Shown one piece after another: positions 57,483 to 64,000 of a DNA stretch of 64,000 nt. The DNA comes from an uncultured Verrucomicrobiota bacterium (lineage in GTDB: Bacteria; Verrucomicrobiota; Kiritimatiellia; CAIQIC01; Lenti-01). Position 1 is the first letter of the stretch. Each line of letters opens with the position of its first letter. The DNA is taken from contig CALKWZ010000086.1 in the NCBI GenBank assembly GCA_938003985.1, positions 1-64,000 on the forward strand, in the 5' to 3' direction. The notes below the pieces were generated by a model. It was not told where the DNA came from. It was given only the letters and a program-made list of their open reading frames with translations, and did no database searches. The position numbers were made by a program, and so were the translations under genes.

Positions 57483-58540
57483 GGGTTGAACGACACTCCT
57501 TGGATGACGATGGGGCCTGGCGCGATTTCGCCGGCCGTTTGCGCGGCCACGCCGCGCGCCTGGAGAATCGAAAGGGTTTGCGCGACGGCCTCCGGCGGGA
57601 CCACCAGCAACATGGGATTGTTCATGTTCCACTGGCGATAGGCGGTATCGAACTCCACCCGGCCCAGTTCCATCAGCTGGCGGACGGCGTCTTCCGGCGG
57701 GAACAGGTTGTCCAGCCGCGCGCCGAGGCCGGATTTCTTCAGCACGCGCCCGAACTTGCTCGGAATGCCGCCGCCGGTGATATGTCCCACCCCGCGCAGC
57801 GGCACGCCGGCATCGATCAGCGCGAGGATCGACGGGGTGAATAAAAAAGACGGAGTCAGAGCCGCTTGGCCCCAACTCCGTCCGTCGACGGAGGGCACCT
57901 CGTGCCACGAGGGCCCGTAGGCGTCCTCCAGGATCGCTCGCAGGAGCGAAAACCCGTTGCTGCGGAATCCGGCGCCGCGGAGCGCGACGACGGCGTCGCC
58001 GACGCGGATCTGGCCGCCGTCGATCGGCGCGCAGCCGCGGCGCGGCACGCCGATGGCGGTCGCGCACCAGTTGAAGTGCATCCGGGAACCCCAGCCCCCG
58101 ATGCGGCCTCCTAATTCGGCGATCTCGCCGCCGACGACGGCGATCCCGCATTCCGTCGCCGCCGCGTGCAGGCCCTGCATGAGCTGGTCGACGATGTCCT
58201 CGTCGGGCTTGTCCACGTCGAGGACGTTGACGAGATTGATCGGCTCGATGCCGTTGGCGACGAGATCGTCCGCCACCATGGCGACGAGGTCGTAGCCCAG
58301 CGTGGCGTAGATCCCCGTGCGTTCGGCGATTTCCGCCTTGGTGCCGATGCCGTCGCAGGTCATGGCGATCCGGAGCGGGCCGTAATCCATCCAGTTGGAG
58401 AACGAGCCGGCGCCGCCGAACAGCGGGAAACCCGTTTGATCCCGGCGGGCCTCGAAGCTGCGCTCCGCCCAACGGAAGGCCCGCCGGGAACACCGGTCCC
58501 CGAGACCCAGATCCACGCCTGTCGGTGCAGCTGCCATCAT
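57479..58540 (-). CDS. purM: AIR synthase (phosphoribosylformylglycinamidine cyclo-ligase)
   Basis: 353 residues, the first gene of the overlapping purine-pyrimidine run. It closes FGAM to AIR with ATP. The conserved MTCDGIGTKAEIAE, the YDLVAMVADDLVANGIEP and GEIAELGG blocks, and GVGHITGGGIPSKFGRVL are present. It is more divergent from E. coli PurM than the neighbours are from their homologues. The AAGGAG just before the ATG is a good ribosome-binding site. A candidate promoter and a 12-mer shared with guaB lie 75-125 bases upstream, so this is the probable main start point of the operon. Confidence 0.92.
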   Translation of the reverse strand: MMAAAPTGVDLGLGDRCSRRAFRWAERSFEARRDQTGFPLFGGAGSFSNWMDYGPLRIAMTCDGIGTKAEIAERTGIYATLGYDLVAMVADDLVANGIEPINLVNVLDVDKPDEDIVDQLMQGLHAAATECGIAVVGGEIAELGGRIGGWGSRMHFNWCATAIGVPRRGCAPIDGGQIRVGDAVVALRGAGFRSNGFSLLRAILEDAYGPSWHEVPSVDGRSWGQAALTPSFLFTPSILALIDAGVPLRGVGHITGGGIPSKFGRVLKKSGLGARLDNLFPPEDAVRQLMELGRVEFDTAYRQWNMNNPMLLVVPPEAVAQTLSILQARGVAAQTAGEIAPGPIVIQGVSFNP

Positions 58541-58613
58541 GCGCTCCTTGCCGTCGCTTCGGAAACGTGAGTTTGCCTCATCCGCCGGCCGCCCGAATTC
58601 GGCGCCGGAAGAT

Positions 58614-58625
58614 AAAACGCTTTAC
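58614..58625. promoter_or_regulatory. 12-mer shared with guaB, candidate purine operator
   Basis: GTAAAGCGTTTT (minus strand) lies 9 bases downstream of the purM -10 box. The identical 12-mer lies 10 bases downstream of the guaB -10 box. The AAAGCGTTT core resembles LacI-family operators such as those of PurR, and the position would block initiation or early elongation. Confidence 0.55.
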
Positions 58626-58634
58626 CGGGGCGCC

Positions 58635-58663
58635 AAAGTATCCGTCCGCTCGCCATCCGTCAA
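58635..58663 (-). promoter_or_regulatory. Candidate sigma-70 promoter of the purine-pyrimidine run
   Basis: -35 TTGACG (58663-58658), 17-bp spacer, -10 TACTTT (58640-58635). The -10 is weak, but the spacing is ideal and the element sits in the only gap of the block (58541-58712). Predicted start near 58628, giving a leader of about 90 bases. Confidence 0.5.
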
Positions 58664-58712
58664 GCCCCGCTTCCGAAAAATCTTTTGCCGTCCGCCCTAA
58701 GCCGTTGTCCCA

Positions 58713-60179
58713 TCAACCCAACTGGTAATTCGGCGCTTCCTTGGTGATCTGCACGTCGTGCACGTGCGATTCCCGCATGCCGGCCGCCGTGATTTGGACG
58801 AATTCCGCTTTTTGACGCATTTCCTCGATGCTGGCGCAGCCGGTATAGCCCATCGCCGCCCGCAACCCGCCCAGCAGCTGGTGCACCACGCCCGCCATGG
58901 GCCCCTTGTAGGGCACGCGGCCCTCGATGCCCTCCGGCACCAGCTTCTCCGCCACAACGCCGCCGTTCGTTTCCTGGAAATAGCGGTCCGCCGAACCCTG
59001 CTGCATCGCGCCCAGCGAACCCATGCCGCGATACGATTTGTACGACCGCCCCTGGTAGAGCACCGTCTCGCCCGGCGCTTCCTCGGTGCCGGCGAACAAG
59101 CCGCCGAGCATCACCGTATTCGCGCCCGCCGCGAGCGCCTTGGCGACGTCGCCGGCGAAGCGGATGCCGCCGTCGGCGATCAGCGGCACGCCCGTGCCGT
59201 CCAGCGCCCGCGCCACGTCGTCGATCGCCGTGATCTGCGGCACGCCCACGCCCGCCACGATCCGCGTCGTGCAGATCGAGCCGGGACCGATGCCGACCTT
59301 CACCGCGTCCGCGCCGGCGTCCGCCAGCGCGCGGGCCCCGGCGCCCGTCGCGACGTTGCCGCCGACGACGTCCGTCTCCGGAAAATTCTTTTTGATCCAC
59401 GCCACGCGGTCGAGCACGCCCTGCGCGTGCCCGTGCGCCGTATCCACCACCAGCACGTCGACGCCCGCGGCCACCAGCGCTTCCGCGCGCGCCTCGGTGC
59501 CCGCGCCCGTGCCCACCGCCGCGCCGACGCGCAGGCAGCCGTGGCCGTCCTTCGCGGCCAGCGGATGCGTCGTGGACTTCAGCATGTCCGTCACGGTGAT
59601 CAGGCCCTTCAGTTCGTCGTGCGGCCCCAGCACCACGACGCGGCTGATGCGGTGGCGCCGCATCAGTTCCCGCGCCACGTCCAGCCCCGCGCCCTCGCGC
59701 ACCGTCACCAGGCGCGCGCGCGGCGTCATCACCGCCGACACCGGCTGCTCCAGGTCCGTCTCGAAGCGGACGTCGCGGTTGGTGACGATCCCCACCACGC
59801 GGCCGTTCTCCACCACCGGCAAGCTCGAAAACCCGCGCTGCTTCACGAGCGCGACGACTTCGCCCAGCGGCAGCGACGGCGGGATGCTCAGCGGATCCTT
59901 CAGCACGCCCGATTCGAACCGCTTCACGCGGCCGACTTCCGCCGCCTGGCGCTCGACGGAGAGGTTCTTGTGGATGATCCCGATGCCGCCCTCCTGCGCC
60001 AGCGCGATCGCGAGGCGCGCCTCCGTCACCGTATCCATGGCCGACGACACGATGGGAATGTTGAGGGCCACGCGGCGCGTCAGCCGCGCGGCGAGATTCG
60101 CCTCCCGCGGCAGCACGCTCGAACGGGCCGGCACCAACAACACGTCGTCGAACGTGAGCGAATTCTGAACGATGCGCAT
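58713..60179 (-). CDS. guaB: IMP dehydrogenase
   Basis: 488 residues. It oxidises IMP to XMP, feeding GuaA. The start LTFDDVLLVPARSSVLP, the two CBS domains between about residues 95 and 205 (VALVKQRGFSSLPVVENGRVVGIVTNRD), the catalytic Cys loop GIGPGSICTTRIVAGVG and the flap region SYRGMGSLGAM through EGIEGRVPYKG are all present. CBS domains bind adenine or guanine nucleotides for regulation. It has its own promoter and GGAAGG site, and lies 172 bases upstream of purM on the same strand. Confidence 0.96.
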   Translation of the reverse strand: MRIVQNSLTFDDVLLVPARSSVLPREANLAARLTRRVALNIPIVSSAMDTVTEARLAIALAQEGGIGIIHKNLSVERQAAEVGRVKRFESGVLKDPLSIPPSLPLGEVVALVKQRGFSSLPVVENGRVVGIVTNRDVRFETDLEQPVSAVMTPRARLVTVREGAGLDVARELMRRHRISRVVVLGPHDELKGLITVTDMLKSTTHPLAAKDGHGCLRVGAAVGTGAGTEARAEALVAAGVDVLVVDTAHGHAQGVLDRVAWIKKNFPETDVVGGNVATGAGARALADAGADAVKVGIGPGSICTTRIVAGVGVPQITAIDDVARALDGTGVPLIADGGIRFAGDVAKALAAGANTVMLGGLFAGTEEAPGETVLYQGRSYKSYRGMGSLGAMQQGSADRYFQETNGGVVAEKLVPEGIEGRVPYKGPMAGVVHQLLGGLRAAMGYTGCASIEEMRQKAEFVQITAAGMRESHVHDVQITKEAPNYQLG

Positions 60180-60219
60180 CCTGTCATCCTTCCGGTATGT
60201 GCGGAACAATCAGCCGACA

Positions 60220-60231
60220 AAAACGCTTTAC
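60220..60231. promoter_or_regulatory. 12-mer shared with purM, candidate purine operator
   Basis: GTAAAGCGTTTT on the minus strand, 10 bases downstream of the guaB -10 box and about 40 bases before the start codon. Identical to the copy at purM and in the same position relative to the promoter. Confidence 0.55.
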
Positions 60232-60241
60232 TTGCGGGCGG

Positions 60242-60270
60242 AGCCTAGCCGCCGACCCGAATCCTGTCAA
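60242..60270 (-). promoter_or_regulatory. Candidate sigma-70 promoter of guaB
   Basis: -35 TTGACA (60270-60265), 17-bp spacer, -10 TAGGCT (60247-60242). The -35 is perfect and the -10 poor, a pattern that often goes with regulated promoters. It gives a leader of about 55 bases with the shared 12-mer near its 5' end. Confidence 0.6.
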
Positions 60271-60852
60271 GTTTTCAGGCAAGTTGCGCCTTAACCGCCG
60301 CTCCGAAAGGGAGATAAACCGCGAAATTCGCCAAAGTCGCGAAAAATGAGCCGATTTTCAGCATGAAAACAGGAAATTTGCATGAAAACAGGAGAAATCG
60401 GGGCCGTTTTCTGTTTTTAAAGCTAAAAATCCATGATATTTCGCCTAAAAACGGCAAAAAACCGCGGATTGGTACAAGAAAACACGAAACGGGCCGGTAC
60501 TCCGGATCAAGCCCCCGCCCCTCCTGTTTTCCTGAAATTTTCCTGTTTTCCTGCCAATTTTCTCGTTTTGGGGCTTTGGAGGGCTGCCAGGGGACCCAAA
60601 ACCCGAAAAATAGGCCAAAAACGGCCTGAAAATGCAAAATGAGCCCCGAAAATCCGAAAATTAGCCTCGATATTGCATAAATATGCGATTTTTGGAAATT
60701 TTAAGCACTGTTGGCCCATCTGCGGCCTGTGCCGGAATACGTGAAGACCGCTGGCCGTCAACGGCGGTTTATGGAATTGAGATGCCCGATTAAACATGCA
60801 ACAGTACCGGCATCTCCAGCACGGAGATGATCGTCAATATTGCGGATCATCG
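60271..60852. other. AT-richer intergenic region before the restriction-modification genes
   Basis: About 580 bases with clearly lower GC than the rest of the window, rich in AAAACAGGA and its complement and in short A or T runs. Two open frames (plus strand from 60363, minus strand to 60275) are visible, but their Lys/Asn/Phe-rich products look like translated repeats, so I leave them out. It probably holds the promoter of the methyltransferase gene and marks the edge of transferred DNA. Confidence 0.6.
60365..60550. repeat. Inverted repeat of AAAACAGGA-type sequence
   Basis: Two 30-base arms, 60365-60394 and 60521-60550, are inverted copies agreeing at 24 of 30 positions (GAAAACAGGAAA, then GAAAACAGGAG). 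The 126-base interval holds more CAGG/CCTG-rich sequence. It could bound an integrated segment or form a long transcript hairpin. Confidence 0.7.
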
Positions 60853-62184
60853 ATGCAAAAACGGCCCATAGGAATCGATTTGTTTGCAGGCGTCGGCGGC
60901 ATGTCGCTCGGTTTCGAGCAAGCAGGCTTCGACATCGCCGCCGCCGTGGAGATCGATCCCATTCACGCCGCTGCCCATCACTATAATTTTCCACACACAA
61001 CCGTAATTCCGCGTTCCATTGTCGGCTTGTCCGGCAAAGAACTGCGCGAGTTGGCGCATCTCGACCGCCGCGCGGGAATCGACGTCGTGTTCGGCGGGCC
61101 ACCGTGCCAAGGCTTTTCCCTGATCGGCCACCGGCTTCTCGACGATCCGCGCAACCAGCTCGTCAAGGAATTCGTCCGGTTGGTCGGGGAACTCGATGCC
61201 TCTTCGTTCGTATTTGAAAACGTCAAGGGCCTGACAGTTGGCGGACACCGGGTCTTCCTGGAAACCGTAATCGACGCCTTCAAAGATCTGGGTTATCGCG
61301 TCCAGATCCCGTGGAAGGTCCTCAACGCCATCAACTATGGCGTGCCGCAAACCCGCCAGCGACTTTTTCTCTTGGGCGTGAAAAACAAATTCGCCGCGCC
61401 GGCCTATCCGCCCGAAACCACGTCCATTCATCCTGACAAAACCGGTCTGGCCCCGACGCCCACTTGCTTCGATGCGCTCTCCGACTTGCCCGACGCTGAA
61501 CTCTTCCCCGAATTGTTGTCGTCGGATTCCGTGCCGTACCGTTCAAAAACGGAGTTGTCCGGATATGCCCGTGAATTGCACTGCGGCCATCCGTCTTCTT
61601 GGCACTGCGGCCACGTTCGTAATTGGCGGCCCGATTTGTTGACGTCCAGCATGAGATCGGAACACACCGAAATTTCGCGCCGGCGTTTCGCCCAAACCCC
61701 CGAAGGCGAGGTCGAGCCGATTTCGAGGTTTTTCAAACTTTCGCGAGCGGGCTATTGCAACACGCTCAGGGCCGGCACGGACGCGGCCCGCGGCGCCTTC
61801 ACCAGTCCGCGCCCCATCCATTATTCATTTCCTCGCTGCATCACCGTCCGCGAAATGGCGCGCTTGCACGGCTATCCAGACTGGTTCCGCTTCCACGCGA
61901 CGAAATGGCATGGCGCGCGCCAGGTGGGCAACTCCGTGCCGCCGCCACTGGCCAGGGCCGTCGCCGCTTCCATCCTCAAGGCGTTGGAGATCGCGCCGCA
62001 AAGATCCGCCGCCAAGATTGAACTTGGCGATCCCAAATTGCTAACCATGGACATGGGCGAAGCGGCCGCTTTTTGGAATGTCGCCGTTCCGATCGGCAAG
62101 CGCGACCGCAAAAATGGATCGCAAAAGCGAACACAGCTGGAGATCGAAGCGATCCTCGCCCATGAAAAGAGGAAAATCTCGTGA
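60853..62184 (+). CDS. DNA (cytosine-5-)-methyltransferase
   Basis: 443 residues. The C5-methylase motifs are in order: I GIDLFAGVGGMSLGF with SAM binding, IV GGPPCQGFS at residues 81-89 with the catalytic Cys85, VI FENVKGL, VIII QTRQRLFLLG, a variable target-recognition region of about 180 residues, and IX/X with ARQVGNSVPPPLARA. I start at the ATG giving MQKRPIGIDLF; an upstream in-frame ATG at 60796 is possible. The stop overlaps the next gene (GTGA), which is the expected layout for a restriction-modification pair. Codon use is less GC-rich than in the rest of the window, a sign of transfer. The recognition site is unknown. Confidence 0.93.
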   Translation: MQKRPIGIDLFAGVGGMSLGFEQAGFDIAAAVEIDPIHAAAHHYNFPHTTVIPRSIVGLSGKELRELAHLDRRAGIDVVFGGPPCQGFSLIGHRLLDDPRNQLVKEFVRLVGELDASSFVFENVKGLTVGGHRVFLETVIDAFKDLGYRVQIPWKVLNAINYGVPQTRQRLFLLGVKNKFAAPAYPPETTSIHPDKTGLAPTPTCFDALSDLPDAELFPELLSSDSVPYRSKTELSGYARELHCGHPSSWHCGHVRNWRPDLLTSSMRSEHTEISRRRFAQTPEGEVEPISRFFKLSRAGYCNTLRAGTDAARGAFTSPRPIHYSFPRCITVREMARLHGYPDWFRFHATKWHGARQVGNSVPPPLARAVAASILKALEIAPQRSAAKIELGDPKLLTMDMGEAAAFWNVAVPIGKRDRKNGSQKRTQLEIEAILAHEKRKIS

Positions 62185-62978
62185 AAAACAAACCGAACCC
62201 CGAAAACCGGTACGCGGCGCTGATTGAAAGCATTTTTCTGGAAAAATACAAAAAGGGCGCGACGGAAATCCCGTTTCACCGTGATGAATTCACGGCGACG
62301 GCCAAGAAACTGAAAATCCGGCTGCCTAAAAACATCGGCGATGTGATTTATTCCATTCGCTATCGCATGCCGCTGCCCGAATCGATTTCCAAGACCCAAA
62401 CATCGGGCAAAGAGTGGCTGATCGAGGGGCGCGGCCGATCGCAATATGCCTTTCGCCTCGCGGCTGTTAACCGCGTTCTTCCCAACCCGCAGTTGGCCGC
62501 CATCAAAATTCCCGACGCCACGCCCGAAATCGTCGCCGCCTACGCCTTGTCCGACGAGCAGTCCCTGCTCGCCAAGGTGCGCTACAATCGATTGATCGAC
62601 ATTTTCCTCGGCGTTGCGGCCTATTCGTTGCAGAACCACCTACGCACGACCGTTACGGGCCTAGGCCAAGTCGAGATCGATGAAATCTATGCGGCCATCG
62701 ATAAACGTGGCCGGCAATACATCATCCCCGTTCAAGCCAAAGGCGGCAGCGACCGTCTGTCAACCGTGCAAGCGAAACAGGACATGGCCTGTTGCGCCGA
62801 AAAATTCCCCCATCTCATTTGCCGGTCAATATCCGCGCAATTCATCGACGACGACCTGATCGCCCTATTTGAACTCGGGCCATCCGGGAACGAGATTCGC
62901 ATTGTCGAGGAAAAGCACTACCGTCTTGTTCCCGCCGACAAGATCACGCTCGCCGATTTGCGCGCATACGACGCCTAG
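62181..62978 (+). CDS. Probable restriction endonuclease partner
   Basis: 265 residues from a GTG overlapping the methyltransferase stop, with GAGGA before it. The likely nuclease core is VEIDEIYAAIDKRGRQYIIP followed by VQAKGGSDRL: an acidic residue upstream of QAK fits a PD-(D/E)XK fold in which the Glu of ExK is Gln. Other blocks include LAKVRYNRLIDIFLGVAAYSLQNHLR and CCAEKFPHLICRSISAQF. I recall similar proteins annotated only as 'endonuclease' beside C5-methylases. The pairing and coupling suggest a type II system. Exact cleavage site unknown. Confidence 0.72.
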   Translation: MKNKPNPENRYAALIESIFLEKYKKGATEIPFHRDEFTATAKKLKIRLPKNIGDVIYSIRYRMPLPESISKTQTSGKEWLIEGRGRSQYAFRLAAVNRVLPNPQLAAIKIPDATPEIVAAYALSDEQSLLAKVRYNRLIDIFLGVAAYSLQNHLRTTVTGLGQVEIDEIYAAIDKRGRQYIIPVQAKGGSDRLSTVQAKQDMACCAEKFPHLICRSISAQFIDDDLIALFELGPSGNEIRIVEEKHYRLVPADKITLADLRAYDA

Positions 62979-63016
62979 CAAGAAAGGGCGTTCTTTGCCC
63001 GAAGACAGTTGGCGAC

Positions 63017-64000
63017 CTAATCCGCCTGACGGATCGTAACGGGGAGGAAGCCGCCGAACCGGGACGCGGCATCCATTCCTTTCGTGCGCATCGTGGGCCG
63101 GCGGGCCAGCTTGAAGTAGGCATATCCACCGCAGTCCGGTTCCACCCGGAAGGGAACGTTCACTTTGAACATTTGATGTTCGGCCCAGGTGCCGTCGATC
63201 TTGGGATTGCCGCCGTTGGCGACGTAGCCCTGGAGATAGCGGACGGCCAGGGCATTGTCGCTCTCGGCCACGTAGGTTTTCCCGCCTTCCAGCCAGAGCC
63301 CCGTGCGCTGCCAGACGAAGCCTTTCAGTCGGGCGGCATCGAGGGAGATGCCTTTCTTGCCCGGCGTCGAGGTTTGCCAATAGGACGGATCCGCTTTCCG
63401 GCGCCGCAGGACGCTTTCGTCGATTTTCACGCCCATGTTAGCGGGCGCCAGCAGCGGCACGCTGCGCGGGCGGAAGTTAATGTCGATTTGCATCCAGCCC
63501 TTGATTTTCGCCGGCGGCTGGGGATTTTTCAACGTGGCCAGATAGCCGTCCCGGACGACCAGCCCGACGGCAATGGCCTCTTCCAGCATCCACCGCTGGG
63601 GCACGTCGGTCACGCCGGGATTGGCGCCGCCGCCCACGTCGGAGTGCTTCCCGCTGAACCAGAGCTGCTTGACGGTGCGGCCGCCCGGACCGGTCCAGTC
63701 ATAGATGGGCCGTTCGACGTTTGACCCTTTCCGTTTTTCCGTCCACAGCGTGGGCATGTAGCGCGCGCGGGCGTCGTCGATCGACAAGGCCTGCCGGGCA
63801 TGCGTCACCAACGGCCCCAGCCGCGTGTCGTGGAACTCGTAGTTTTCCGGCTTGTCGTGGCGGTTGACGCCCTTGAAGTCCTGATCCGGAATGCCCAGTT
63901 TTCCGACGGTATCGAACACACCGAGAAAATGAATTTTGGGTCCGGGGCGAGCAATCCTGTGCGATGCACGGTACTGGCCGTATTCAGCCACCACGGCCTT
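63017..64000 (-). CDS. Tle1-like DUF2235 alpha/beta-hydrolase, N-terminus missing
   Basis: At least 328 residues; the frame stays open to the window edge, so the start is not included. The visible part has IHFLGVFDTVGKLGIP, FHDTRLGPLVTHARQALSIDD and the catalytic-His region QLWFSGKHSDVGGGANP, all typical of DUF2235 proteins, which include the type VI secretion phospholipase effectors Tle1. The GxSxG nucleophile would lie upstream of the window. No immunity protein or VgrG is seen in this window. It could be a secreted lipase effector or a housekeeping hydrolase. It converges with the endonuclease gene at a distance of 38 bases. Confidence 0.8.
   Translation of the reverse strand, partial: KAVVAEYGQYRASHRIARPGPKIHFLGVFDTVGKLGIPDQDFKGVNRHDKPENYEFHDTRLGPLVTHARQALSIDDARARYMPTLWTEKRKGSNVERPIYDWTGPGGRTVKQLWFSGKHSDVGGGANPGVTDVPQRWMLEEAIAVGLVVRDGYLATLKNPQPPAKIKGWMQIDINFRPRSVPLLAPANMGVKIDESVLRRRKADPSYWQTSTPGKKGISLDAARLKGFVWQRTGLWLEGGKTYVAESDNALAVRYLQGYVANGGNPKIDGTWAEHQMFKVNVPFRVEPDCGGYAYFKLARRPTMRTKGMDAASRFGGFLPVTIRQAD

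Noticed and set aside
58541..58712. Purine riboswitch upstream of purM
   Set aside because: I could not find the three-way junction with conserved loop sequences; only a promoter-like element and the shared 12-mer are visible.
60275..60637. 120-codon minus-strand frame and 88-codon plus-strand frame in the AT-richer gap
   Set aside because: Both read through CAGG/CCTG repeats, overlap each other on opposite strands, and lack a ribosome-binding site or known motif.
1..64000. tRNA, rRNA and insertion sequences
   Set aside because: No cloverleaf-like gene, rRNA segment or transposase was found in any gap or frame that I examined.

Overview
The window is about 64 kb of very GC-rich bacterial DNA with tightly packed genes. 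It most resembles a member of the PVC superphylum (Kiritimatiellota, Lentisphaerota or Verrucomicrobiota). That placement is an inference from gene content: a prepilin-like protein with an H-Xn-DG C-terminus, DNRLRE-domain secreted proteins, proline/threonine-linker lipoproteins, a PurC-PurE fusion with a class II PurE, and a sigma-54. Outer-membrane proteins, lipoproteins and a heptosyltransferase-type enzyme point to a Gram-negative envelope. Bases 1-45 are Illumina adapter sequence, so the window starts at a contig end and the first gene is truncated. No tRNA, rRNA, CRISPR array or intact insertion sequence was seen.

Layout. 0-8 kb: a phosphodiesterase, an outer-membrane protein, a pseudokinase fused to a sulfatase-modifying-factor-like domain, an LPG-synthase-like membrane domain fused to a beta-propeller, a DUF218 protein and a lipoprotein. 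8-17 kb: a divergent Fur-family regulator, a DUF481 protein, mscL, aroC, a DUF4139 protein, a glycosyltransferase, thpR, a serine hydrolase, and leuA behind what looks like a complete leucine attenuator. 17-30 kb: oligopeptide-type ABC permeases, aroK, a zinc-ribbon/PTS-IIA fusion, two paralogous lipoproteins flanking alkD, an aminotransferase, rpoN, dus, a Mut7-C protein, a DjlA-like protein, a membrane protein and a methyltransferase. 30-39 kb: a pseudopilin behind a 22-bp palindrome, a DNRLRE protein, a ModE-type regulator, an NTPase, mfd, a D-aminoacylase and a GyrI-like secreted protein.

39-60 kb is one large nucleotide-synthesis block, all on the minus strand: guaB, then purM-purL-purQ-purCE-purB-purD-purN-purF-guaA-pyrC-pyrE-pyrF-pyrB-pyrI-pyrD-pyrK. 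Most junctions are 4-nt ATGA or GTGA overlaps. purH, carAB and purK are absent here; purK is probably unnecessary because the PurE domain is class II. guaB and purM share a 12-mer just downstream of candidate promoters, a possible purine operator.

60-64 kb is less GC-rich: a 5-methylcytosine methyltransferase with its probable restriction enzyme, then a truncated Tle1-like DUF2235 hydrolase.

The most unusual content is a set of dispersed palindromic elements that lie inside genes without breaking them. One family has a constant CTTGY loop and eight stems whose two arms change together. It is read in frame in pyrD, guaA (twice) and purD, and also lies once between genes. A second family (TTCCAC-N3-GTGGAA type) is read in frame in an ABC permease gene and pyrC. 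A third (TAGACAGGAT) supplies the stop codons of pyrK and pyrF. These resemble in principle the in-gene palindromic elements known from Rickettsia, but no mobilising enzyme is present in the window.
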